Positions 9,479-19,100 of a stretch of DNA of 64,000 nucleotides are shown here, piece by piece (the stretch's first letter is position 1; each line of letters begins with the position of its first letter). Under the pieces are notes generated by a model. The model saw nothing but the letters and a program-made list of their open reading frames with translations. It ran no database searches and was not told the DNA's origin. Made by a program: the position numbers and the translations under genes. The stretch is taken from assembly GCA_963784575.1 (NCBI GenBank), contig CAWARU010000001.1, forward strand, positions 3,762,362-3,826,361, read 5' to 3'. The stretch is from CAWARU01 sp963784575 (GTDB lineage Bacteria > Pseudomonadota > Gammaproteobacteria > UBA6186 > Azoamicaceae).

Positions 9479-10834
9479 TCATGTAGCTGGTGAAATAACT
9501 ATTCTTCTTTGCAATCCATACCCGGCGTCGGTTGAACTTTTCATGCATCTTTTTCTAAAGACATCATACTGGAGTGTGGTAAGAGAATTTTTACCGAGAG
9601 CTGGGTCACTTGGAAAATTGGGATCCCAAATAATAACCCGTTGGTTGGTTTTGTTGTTAATAAAGCCGACTACATCGACAACGTGGCCGCCATGCTCAAA
9701 ATCCTTCAATAGATCATCGCCAAGATAATCGGCTCTATTCCAACCACAAAATTCAAACTGTTTTAAATCAAATTTTTCTAATTCTCTGAGTTCTTTGGTT
9801 TCTTTTACATTGAATTTTTTCAGGGTTCCTGGTTTATAGAATCCTGAACCAAAGCCGCCAAAAAAGACCAAAGGTGCTTTGCTATCTTTTAATAATTTTA
9901 CTAATACATCCATGCTGTCGGTTGCAGGGTCCCATTTTATGTATTCGAAATCAAATATTCGCCTCAATTCCCGCTGAATAGCAACTTTGAGAAATCTATC
10001 CATGATAACCAAATTTAAATCTCCGAATTTACCTTTTTTCAAGTCATCACTCAGATCTGTTTTTCTTGGAGCTTCCTCTTGCACTTTTTTAGAGGGTTCG
10101 CTTTTAGAAGGTTCTTCCTTAGAAGGTTCGTTCTTTTTAGGTGTTGGTGTCTCTATCTGTGTTGGTTTTAAAAGACTCATAATTTCAGTTTCAGGATCTT
10201 TACCAAGTGCAACTAAAAAATTAACATGAACATTTATACTTTCTTTTAACCTAGCATTGTTAAGGTATCCTTTGAGGAAGGCCATCAGATCTGTTTGATC
10301 AGATTTATAAAATTTATCGACTAAATCTTTGAGTTCAGCGGTGGATATTCTTTTTTGAATTTTTTCGCGAACTGAGGATTTTTCCAAATTTGCAAACACC
10401 AACAATAGACAATGATAGGTAATATCCTTGGCAGTGACTTTGGACAATTTTTTACGTAAAAGAGGCACTACATCTGTTTTGTAGATCCCTGACATTTCTA
10501 AAAATTGCTCTGCATAAGCTGACAAATAGTTATATTTATCAAGTTTTTTAAGCCCTTTTCGTAAATTAGAAACTGCTTTTCTGTCCGCTATGATTTTCTC
10601 ATCTTTTACATAAAAATATTTCTCGCCCTCTGCAACAATAGCCGCTCGTTTCAATGCATTCAGATAGCAACTAGGACCATCCTGAGCTTTTAACATCACG
10701 CGCTTTGGTTCCAAGCCTTTTGGATTGGGTTGTCCGATCGGAATGTTGTTCAATAAAATGCAATCATCGCTCTCGCAAGCAAATGAAGTGGCTTCCTCAG
10801 TTTTTAATTTCTGTATTTGTGGTGGTGTTGCCAT
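9479..10834 (-). CDS. Candidate papain-like (C39-like) cysteine protease
   Basis: The ATG at 10834 is preferred because GGAG lies 9 bases upstream, whereas for the ATG at 10843 that GGAG is only 1 base away. In the 451-residue product Cys56 lies in DGPSCYLNAL at the head of a helix, the classic position for a papain-fold nucleophile. Near the C-terminus comes GGHVVDVVGF (His at about 384) and then VIIWDPN (Asp at about 404), matching the His and Asp/Asn elements of C39/C58-type peptidases. In between is a helical segment and a Lys/Glu/Pro/Ser linker with repeated EPSK units. No signal peptide is seen. A secreted effector protease is plausible, but catalysis is inferred from motif order only. 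Confidence 0.55.
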   Translation of the reverse strand: MATPPQIQKLKTEEATSFACESDDCILLNNIPIGQPNPKGLEPKRVMLKAQDGPSCYLNALKRAAIVAEGEKYFYVKDEKIIADRKAVSNLRKGLKKLDKYNYLSAYAEQFLEMSGIYKTDVVPLLRKKLSKVTAKDITYHCLLLVFANLEKSSVREKIQKRISTAELKDLVDKFYKSDQTDLMAFLKGYLNNARLKESINVHVNFLVALGKDPETEIMSLLKPTQIETPTPKKNEPSKEEPSKSEPSKKVQEEAPRKTDLSDDLKKGKFGDLNLVIMDRFLKVAIQRELRRIFDFEYIKWDPATDSMDVLVKLLKDSKAPLVFFGGFGSGFYKPGTLKKFNVKETKELRELEKFDLKQFEFCGWNRADYLGDDLLKDFEHGGHVVDVVGFINNKTNQRVIIWDPNFPSDPALGKNSLTTLQYDVFRKRCMKSSTDAGYGLQRRIVISPAT

Positions 10835-11131
10835 AAGGGACATCTCCAGAGTTTAGTCGTTTAGTAAATGATATTTTGATAATAAAGGTGTATTTATACC
10901 ATAATCTATGAGATTCTACAAGTTACCACAAGATTCCATAACAAGAAAGGTAAAAATAATAGAAAATTGTAAAAAAGTGTAAAAAATATTTGAAAATCAT
11001 GATCATAGGTGATATCTTGTCTTGTCATTGCTTGACTTCTTTAATAGTGTGTGATATTACACAGAAGGTCTGATGCAATTCATTATTATTTTTAGTAGAA
11101 CAGTTTTAGAATTTTAAATTAGGAGAGTATT

Positions 11132-12145
11132 ATGACCCCCCAAAAAGAAATAATTGAACAAAAAAAAATAATGGAACAAATCAATTATTGGGAAAAACAA
11201 ATAGAGGGTAAAGAAGTTGCAGATTTTGGTAAGATTCTTATGGATGTTGAGAGTGCTCAAGCGTTGGCTCTGACTTTGAAAAAAAATAGAACATTGCGGT
11301 CGCTCACTGTACAGCCTCTGAATGATGCTGCTGTGGAGGCCATAGCGGGCGCTTTAGAAATCAATACCACGCTGTTATCGATAGCGTTTAAGAAATTATG
11401 GGATGGTAATATAGGAGATAATGGAGTGAAAGCCCTGGCAGATGCTCTGCTCGTAAATGCATCGCTACTGGAAATTAATATAGCCGCTAACACTCCCTTA
11501 ACTAAAAATGTAACAATAGCTCTAGCCAATGCCATACAAATAAATTCAACTCTACGAAGGTTTGAATTGAGTTGTCCCGGGGTATTTTGCTCCCTAGAAG
11601 TAGAAGAAGCGATGGCCTTTGCTGATGTTATAAAAGCAAATAAAACACTGGAGTATTTGACTCTATCTTGTAGGAATATTAATACAGCCAGTATTATTAC
11701 CTTGACAGATGCTCTCATTGTAAATAAAACATTACGGCATTTTTTTCTTTTTAGAGGGCCGAGATTTAATAGAAAAGAGATGCAGGCTATCAGTGCAGCG
11801 CTTGATATTAATCATTGGGTCAATATCTCATACTGGGCAGAACCGTCATTATTGCCTGATTTGCAAAGTGAAATACGAAAGAAACTTGAACGAAACACTC
11901 GAAATCGAGTCCAAGCAGGGGTCACAGATCTTCATAAACAACTTGCATCAGTTCTCCAACAGTTTTCTCATGACGTTATAGATGTGGTGAGTGGATATGT
12001 AATAGATGCGAACGTTGTAAGAAAAGATCCCTACTTCGACGGTACTTTTAACAGCACCAGTATATTGGATCTTAAGAAAATGTCAGAGCAGGCTAAACAA
12101 ACAGCAATTGCGTCGTCGAAACCCTCGAGATCTCTGAAGAGTTAA
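11132..12145 (+). CDS. Leucine-rich-repeat (RNI-type) protein
   Basis: 337 residues, strong ribosome site (AGGAG, 7 bases from ATG). After a charged N-terminal helix, residues about 45-245 carry RNI/NLR-type LRRs of about 28 residues with the pattern L..L.L....I.D.G..ALA.AL..N.(S/T)L (for example NGVKALADALLVN). The last 90 residues include LHKQLASVLQQFSHDVIDVV, a helical cap. This LRR class builds the horseshoe found in RNase inhibitor and NLRC3-like proteins and binds proteins. The two larger LRR proteins at 44.5-48.7 kb use the same repeat type. It is a candidate secreted effector; no secretion signal is demonstrable. Confidence 0.8.
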   Translation: MTPQKEIIEQKKIMEQINYWEKQIEGKEVADFGKILMDVESAQALALTLKKNRTLRSLTVQPLNDAAVEAIAGALEINTTLLSIAFKKLWDGNIGDNGVKALADALLVNASLLEINIAANTPLTKNVTIALANAIQINSTLRRFELSCPGVFCSLEVEEAMAFADVIKANKTLEYLTLSCRNINTASIITLTDALIVNKTLRHFFLFRGPRFNRKEMQAISAALDINHWVNISYWAEPSLLPDLQSEIRKKLERNTRNRVQAGVTDLHKQLASVLQQFSHDVIDVVSGYVIDANVVRKDPYFDGTFNSTSILDLKKMSEQAKQTAIASSKPSRSLKS

Positions 12146-12176
12146 GAATTTGCTAATTTCACGCTATTTTCGAACG

Positions 12177-12656
12177 CTATCTTCGAATCTTTCCTCGTTT
12201 GTCTTTTTCAATCGACGGGTCTGCTCCCTTTTCGATAAGAAATCGCTCTAATTTTTCATCTCCGTTCTCTTTGGCATGATGCAAAGGCGTCCCTCCATCT
12301 TGCCCCTTACGATTCAGATCGATATCTTTGCGATCCAATAAAGGCTTTAATAATGCCTCATCAAAGCCCATATCAATTGCATAAATCAGAGGTGTGTCTC
12401 CCTTCATTGGTGTTACAGTTTGATTCACATCCAGCTCACGTACCTTGAGCAATAAGTTTAATATCAGAAAAGCCAACTTCTCTTTTTCTTTAGATTCAGG
12501 TCTTGCTACATTCTGCAGCGCTACAGCAAGCGGAGTTAAATCCGATACTTCATGATCATTGATTTTTTTTATGATATTGGGATCTTCTACTAGTTTTTTA
12601 ACAGCCTCTAGATTTTGTTTATTGATGGCCTCATACAGTTCTTTAATATCACTCAT
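12177..12656 (-). CDS. Ankyrin-repeat protein
   Basis: I start at the ATG at 12656 because GGAGG is 7 bases upstream. The 159-residue product contains two to three ankyrin units, most clearly GDTPLIYAIDMGFDEALLKP and GGTPLHHAKENGDEKLERFL, each followed by a D(L/P)..... turn, and a basic end (KDKRGKIRR). Ankyrin repeats are protein-binding modules common in effectors of amoeba-associated bacteria. It is divergently arranged with the downstream dehydrogenase gene. Confidence 0.8.
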   Translation of the reverse strand: MSDIKELYEAINKQNLEAVKKLVEDPNIIKKINDHEVSDLTPLAVALQNVARPESKEKEKLAFLILNLLLKVRELDVNQTVTPMKGDTPLIYAIDMGFDEALLKPLLDRKDIDLNRKGQDGGTPLHHAKENGDEKLERFLIEKGADPSIEKDKRGKIRR

Positions 12657-12768
12657 ATCAAAACCTCCATTTTTCTCCATTTTTTTAGATTAAGGTTTTA
12701 ATGAATGGTTCCAATAAATGGGTTGTAGATACATTGAATTTCTAACAAACTTCAACTATGGTTTGATA

Positions 12769-13933
12769 ATGAACAGAAAATTTAGTCTCAAAATTGGTAT
12801 TGGTTCGTTATTTTTATTAGCCTGCGCCCTGGCCAGTTATGCTAAAGCAGCCTCGAGTGTTGCATCACCAAATACAAGAACTGCAACTGAATCATCGACT
12901 AATGGCAGCAATACCAATCAAATTCAAAGCAATCTACCTCAAAAGGAATCGAAAAAGGTGTTTCAAGACAAAGTTGTGTTAATTACGGGTGGTACGTCGG
13001 GTATTGGTCTGGCTACTGCGGTCCAATTTGCAGCAAATGGGGCAGCTCATGTTATTGTTTGTGGGAGAAACCCCTCCAAATGGGAAGCAGCACAAAGCTA
13101 TATCAAAAATAACCTTTCGGATTCGGAAATAAAGACTATAGAATATATTCCCTGTGACGTTCGAATCGAAGCACAAATCAAAAAACTGATTGAGGACATC
13201 TTTAAAAAGTATAAAAGGTTAGATATTTGTTTCAATAATGCTGGTGTTCAGCCAGGCGATTTTACTTTAAAAGCGAATATTATGATGATGGAATTTGATT
13301 CATTGATTGATAAAGATGGATCGATTCTGTATAGATTGCCTCCACCACAACCAACAAGCCCCTGTCTGCAAGATAATTCTTGCCCACCCATTCTGAATAC
13401 GCAGCATACCAATGCATCACCCTTTGCAGAAAGTCCGATTGCTACCAGCATTTTTGGTGTTTTCTATAGCTTAAAATGGGAACTGAAATACATACTTGAA
13501 ATGCAACCGAAAGAATTACCTGTAGCCATTATTAATACTTCCAGTCGAAATGGTATTATCCCAGATCCCCATAGACCGATATATGCCGGTGCCAAAGCGT
13601 TTATTATCTCTCTCACGCGCGGAACTTCTAATCAAATAGCACAACAAGTTGTCAATGAGAAACGCGCTGCCATTCGTATAAATGCCATTTCGCCAGGTCC
13701 CGTGGACACACCGCTTGAAAGAGCAGCTTTTCCAGGATCTCGATGCCAATTTTAATCAATCTGCTTCACTTGGCGTGCCCATGCAAAGAGTTGCAAAACC
13801 TGAAGAAATTGCATCGGTTGTTCTGTTCTTGGCAGATGATACAAAGGCAAGTTATATCACGGGTGCGAATATTCCAGTGGATGGCGGCGATGTTGCTTCT
13901 CCCTTGATAACTTCGCCAAGTAACGCTAAGTAA
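12769..13933 (+). pseudogene. Exported short-chain dehydrogenase/reductase, frameshifted
   Basis: The start at 12769 gives a signal peptide (MNRKFSLKIG, hydrophobic core, cleavage near ASYAKA). An SDR follows: GGTSGIG cofactor loop, NNAG, a Ser in INTSSRNG, and the active-site YAGAK. Reading stops at 13755, but the next frame continues the SDR C-terminus (MQRVAKPEEIASVVLFLAD, then the conserved DGG). Removing one A from the AAA at 13718-13720 restores a single frame (PLEEQLFQDL). An unusual insertion of about 50 residues sits between NNAG and the Ser. SDRs are normally cytoplasmic, so an exported one is odd. The inactive reading assumes the extra base is real. Confidence 0.75.
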
Positions 13934-13935
13934 AG

Positions 13936-14697
13936 CTATGTTTTACCCTTCAAATCTCGGGAAGGCTTTTTAGGGCGATGGGGAGGTTTATTTTCGGATT
14001 TAGCGGATTTAGCTGGTTTAGCCTTTGACATAATCAATGCTTGACTCTCTGCAGAGGCTGGTCGATGCTTCAACTTTTCACTTAAGCGATTTTCTTTAGA
14101 ATCTTTAAAAGCTTTGCCATGTCTTTGTTTTTGATAATGAGTCAAAATTCTTTCAAGAGCTTCTTTACTTTCTTTGTTTTCTTGGACATCTTTTCTTTCC
14201 TTAAGTTCGTGGGTTTCTTGGCTCTCTTTACGTTCTTGAAGCGCAACAACTGGTACCGTAACAACAGGCTCCGATACTGACCCAAGAGAGGCAGAGGTGG
14301 CAATTGACTTGGCTGCCAATTCATGCTGTCTTGCACGTTCTAATAAACGTTTTTCGACAAATGCGAAAGTGCCAGCATTTAAAGGTTCATCTGGAAGAAT
14401 ATTCTTTTTATAATAATTTAATAATGGTCTTATTTTATCCAGGGTAAACCAGCGATTTGAATCCAAGGTTTCTTCCAGGGCATCAATATTTCCAGTATAA
14501 TATTTTAATTGTTCCAAAATGATTTGATAATCTTCTTGCAAATTTAAATCTTTAGGTTTTTTACCAGAATAAACTGTACCATTTACGGTCTGGATCCAAA
14601 CTTCTGGTGTTTCATTTTCTTTAAGTTTAGTGATCATGGCATTTAAGTCTGCCGCCTCGCCTTGGGTGATGATTACCGATTGGGAGATCTTTGCCAT
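13936..14697 (-). CDS. Giant protein, segment 5: C-terminal helical and basic tail
   Basis: 253 codons from the ATG at 14697, overlapping segment 4 by 71 bases in another frame. Its opening (MAKISQSVIITQGEAADLNA) continues naturally from segment 4 after removal of one A, so it is probably the C-terminus of the giant protein and not a separate gene. It holds a helical part, an E/K-rich stretch of alternating KE units like the one in segment 2, and a Lys/Pro-rich basic end (KPPHRPKKPSRDLKGK). No ribosome site is convincing. The stop lies three bases from the end of the SDR remnant, which runs convergently. Confidence 0.55.
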   Translation of the reverse strand: MAKISQSVIITQGEAADLNAMITKLKENETPEVWIQTVNGTVYSGKKPKDLNLQEDYQIILEQLKYYTGNIDALEETLDSNRWFTLDKIRPLLNYYKKNILPDEPLNAGTFAFVEKRLLERARQHELAAKSIATSASLGSVSEPVVTVPVVALQERKESQETHELKERKDVQENKESKEALERILTHYQKQRHGKAFKDSKENRLSEKLKHRPASAESQALIMSKAKPAKSAKSENKPPHRPKKPSRDLKGKT

Positions 14698-15817
14698 CCT
14701 TTTTGAATAATATGTATTGCGAGGGCTTTTTATTCATTCCAGAAATAATAGGGGTTTCAAGGTAAGTGTTTTGATAATTGTGAGACACTAATAGTTTTGG
14801 ATGAAATTCAAGGCCCAATTTTTTAAAATCATCTAGATTAGGGAGCAGATTTTGTAATTTTGAAAATTCAGATTTTTCTTTTATTTCATTTATTATTGAT
14901 TCGGTTTTTCGCCATTCCGTAAATTCTCCTTCTGACCATGATTTTGGTGTATAAATGCCTTTATAACCAATATAGGGCGGAAACGCTGCGGATTCAATCA
15001 TGGCCTGAGTTTGAAGCTGACTCTCCTTTTCTTGTTTTTGATCTGCTACGGCAGTCGATTGCTTCTGTGCTTCCATATTGGCATCAGGGTTGTCTAAAAC
15101 CCGTTGTTTTACTTTAACGGGCAGATAAGGTTCAATCTTAGTAATAATAAGCTTGCTTTCTTTTACGAGCTTTTTCTTCACGGTTTCAAATTTCTGAAGT
15201 GCAATCTTCACTTCTGCTGCATCCTTTTCTTTAGCAGCGTCCTCATGTTCCAGGCTTATTCCCATGGCAAGTTTCAAGGCCTTCTCCCAAGCCTGTTCTG
15301 CATGTTTCCGATAAGTTTCAAGCAAGAAGAGCGTGTCTTGTTCTTCCTCAATGCCGCCCAATTCCAAAAATGGATCAATTTTTATCGGTGTCACAAAAAA
15401 CTCAGAAAAAGCCTTATATGCCTGTAATTTTTGTTCATTGTTTGGTAGGTCTTTCAAATAAGTATCCAGGTTTTCACGGAATAAATTCTGAATCTTGCGA
15501 ATTCCAGAAATATAATGATGCTTCAGGACTTGAGATTCTTGGTTTTGAATGCTTAATGCGATTATTTTTTCAACCGTGGGAGGCGATCCAAAGATATCAC
15601 TCAGATCACTTGGAATGACAATATCACAATTTTGGCTAGAGAAGAATTGTCGTAGTCTCATCACTCCCTGCAGCAGGTCGCGTAATAGCGAGTGTTTATT
15701 AAATGTCACTAAAGCCCTCGCATTTAAATCTTGCTTAATATCAGTGCCAGTGGTATGAGCTTGATCATAATACGTAAGCCAGGCAGATTCATCGCATTGC
15801 AGCAGTTTTTTAATCAC
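14627..15817 (-). pseudogene. Giant protein, segment 4: DUF3645-like region
   Basis: 396 codons from a GTG at 15817, in the same frame as segment 3. Near the start is WLTYYDQAHTTGTDIKQDL, then RALVTF and GVMRLRQF; eukaryotic DUF3645 regions have the closely similar order LDEAHTRGTD, RAAVTL, CMRMR. The DEAH-like box has Gln in place of Glu (DQAH). After about residue 130 the sequence is helical and charged. The last 18 residues (HHPRRGGRLK) look like out-of-frame sequence; the shift is at the A5 tract (T5 at 14700-14704 on the plus strand). Confidence 0.65.
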
Positions 15818-15898
15818 TTCATAATCACTGGTGCCAAGTACCTTAACACTGGAATCTAGCAGAGATTTTGCGCATAGTCTGTTATCTTCGTTATAATA

Positions 15899-16120
15899 TC
15901 AGATGTATTTAATCGTGGAATCTTTAATTTGTTTAACCTGCTTTTCAATGGCTTCCACCACTTTTTCATTGGTATAGTCATTAAACAAGGCACCAACGTC
16001 AATAACTGCATGGCATTTTTCAGGTTCTTTCTGGGATTTAAAATACTCAGACAATATGTGACTCGGATCAGTACTTTCTGCTAATCGTACTTGAATATCT
16101 TTATTTAAGAGATGATCCAT
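15899..16120 (-). pseudogene. Giant protein, segment 3: short fragment between a frameshift and an in-frame TGA
   Basis: About 73 codons from the ATG at 16120, though the frame is open further upstream to the frameshift near 16180. It contains CHAVIDVGALFNDYTNEKVV, corresponding to the D(V/A)GAL segment that follows the SGT motif in DUF3638/DUF3645 proteins. It ends at TGA 15899-15901; reading through that codon gives YYNEDNRLCAKSLLD and runs in the same frame, without another stop, into the next segment. As an independent gene it makes no sense. Confidence 0.6.
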
Positions 16121-16166
16121 GGTTTGGCCATCAGTCCCAAGACTTTGTTCAGGATCTAAGCTTAAT

Positions 16167-19100
16167 CTATCGTGAAAGCTTCTCCAGATTCAAACTGGTA
16201 CCGGATGTGCCTTGCACACTATGATATAAACTTGCTTCTTGAATCGCATTCATGCTCAACATTTTGGAATGAACTGTGACATTTGGCAGAATATAATTTT
16301 GCAGCGCATACTGTATTACTCTGGGCCGCATTCCTGCGGGTTCTCCAATTCGCTTGCCGTCTCTTTCACCACTTAATAATTCATTCAATAACCCTGTATC
16401 AGACAAATTCAAATCATTTAAAGGAACAGCAATACCCGTTAATTCAGAAAATTCCTTGGCAGCTTCAGTGTCAGAAAGTGAGAAAGTATTGCGTTTTCGA
16501 TTGGTATTAAATTCCGTGATAGCCCTTTTTTTGAAAGTTTGAATCATTTGCTTAAAAGAATTCAAAGAAATTCCATGCAGGAATTGATACTGTATCGCAT
16601 AGTTAGATGCAGTATAGATATTCGCAAATTGAGATCCTTCCTTAGGCTTTTGACTGGCAGAATAGGGGATGGGAATCTCTCTTTTAAACATCTCTTTTGC
16701 GTTCATTTCAGCGGCTGTAATTGGCAGTTTACTTAGACCATAATGTTCATTATCTCTCTTGCTTAAAGTGACAGGAAGCAGGGTATTGATTTGATGTTTA
16801 TAGATGGCAAGAATATTCTTATGATCATTTGGCAAACTTTTAATAAATGCGGCATCAAAATCTGGTTTGTTGAGTAAATAATCAATGATTTTATTTCTTT
16901 TCTCGCTCGTCATATCCTTGATAACCTCAAACAGCGCTTTGTGCCTTTCAGGATTCTTTTCTATCAGCAGGCTGGGGAACAGTTTTAATTTCTCTTCCAA
17001 ATAGCTTTGAGGCTTTTCTGAGTAATATTTGATAAGCTCATCAATTGATTTTATTTTTGGCTCTAAATCAATTAAAGATTGATATAATTCAATGGCAGCT
17101 TGAATTGACAGAGGATCTAAACTTTGCTCCGCCCCAATCGGGTAATTTAAATCCTGTTGTATGTTCAACGCCGAATCGACCTCATCGATAAAACAATCCC
17201 CCTTAAACTTGATTAATTTCAGAATTCGCTCTACCCATTCGAATTGTGCCCATAATTTTTGATTACCGGGTTCTTTTTCTAATGTTTCTAAGAGATCATT
17301 GTATTTTAGTGCCAGTGACCTCATGCTGTTGCCAGTAGTTACCAAATAATTTTTTTGCAACATACAGGCTTCTAATCGATTGTATAGATTTTCTAGGTAT
17401 TCAGCCGAGTAAGCATTACTTCTGGTAAATTGAAACGGGATAGCTTCTTGATTAAAGAGCTGGCGAGAGATCCGCTGCAAATCAACCAAATTTGTTTCAA
17501 ATAGGGCAGGGGGAACTTCAACAATGCATAAATTATCCCCTTGTGCCTTTTGTTGTACCGATAGTGGCATTAATACCTTGGATTTTCCGCCCCCCATAAT
17601 TAACTGGATCACTGAATCTTTAAAACGACCGTCTTTGCTTTCAAAGAGCGTTTTAAGCATTGCAACTTGATTATCACGTAAAGTAATATTTTCAAAATGC
17701 TCAAAGACCAATAATGCCGGTTCTTTAAGGTAGGAATCATAATTTTGTCGTTTACCGTAGAGCTCTTGGCCAAGATTCTCAAGAATTTGTTGATATAAGC
17801 TGCTCTTAGGATTTAAAGGTCTCCCGGGTTCTTTGCCTTTGAGTGCTTTGAGATGAGTATTGACACGTTTTAAATGGTTAAGATGGGTGCTCTTAATCAA
17901 ATACTGATGGATACTGTCGTGGAGCTCCTTAATTTCATCAAAGGACAACCCAGTTGCCTGCGCATAACGATGAGGATTTTTGGATAAAAACAGTGTGATT
18001 AAATCCTCCATCTTTAATTTACGGTTCTCTTGCCCGAGTAATGCCAATTGATTTTGTCGCAACGAATATTGTCTATTTGCGAGTTCTACAAGCTTCTTTT
18101 GAATGGAAGTGGTTTCAGCATCGAATTGGGTAATTTCCGCTGCAAGATTAACTGAAAATTGTTCTTTTTCACTGAGTCCAGGCAGATCTTCGTGTTGTTC
18201 GAGATATTTTTTAAGTTTCGTTCTGCAAAATTCCCTAAAGACTTTCTCTGCTTGGTTTTTTTTCTGACCCACTTCATAATCTTTTTGAATATTTGTTGAA
18301 AATTTTGCAAAATCATATTCTTTCTCTCGTTTTATCTCAGACTCGATCAGAGGCCTTTCGGGTAAATTAAAGAACTTTTCTAAGCTGCTTGTCAATAGAG
18401 ATCCCTCAAGATCCACTGTTTCTAAGCTTAGCGCATCGAAGGATCGCACAGGCCAATGGCTATCAATCATGTCGTGCGAAATTGCCAATTCAACGAGAGG
18501 GGATTTGCCCTTGAATCTTTCATTATTGCTGTTGACAAATTGGATGCAACTTTCAAGCGTTTGAGATTTCTCTTGAAGAAAGCTAGAATATTTGCTAGGA
18601 TCTTCTGCTATAAAGAGTAACGTTTTAGAAAATTCTAAAATAAGATTTTCAAGGGGTGTAAATATTTTTTCGCGAACACGCTCTGTAAGACGCTCTCTTA
18701 TATGGTATTCATCTAGTATTTCATAAATTCTGCGTATCAAAACTCGTTTTTTTGCAGCAAGAAAGTCCGCAAGTTCTTTTGAATACAATTCATCTATAGG
18801 ATCCTTGAGCGATGCAATTGAAGCCAAATATTTAAAATGCGCAGCGAACAAAAGGGGATCATTTAGGATGTCCTCAAAGTTTTGAACGCCTTCTTCTGCA
18901 AGTTTCTTGATTTCTCCTGCTTCTCTGATTTCTTTTAAATGAATTTCATCTCCCACTTCTAACATATAAGGAACTCTGATTTCTCCCTTGTCCAACATTT
19001 GATTAATTTGAAAGAGTCGTTGTTCTGTCAATTCCGATTTTTGAGTTTTTGCTAAGTTTATTAAGATTTGTCTTTCTTTAAGAATTGACCAACCATTTAG

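Noticed and set aside
15899..15901. In-frame TGA read as selenocysteine or Trp
   Set aside because: No SECIS-like hairpin was recognised, other TGA codons in the window act as ordinary stops, and neighbouring frameshifts make decay the simpler explanation.
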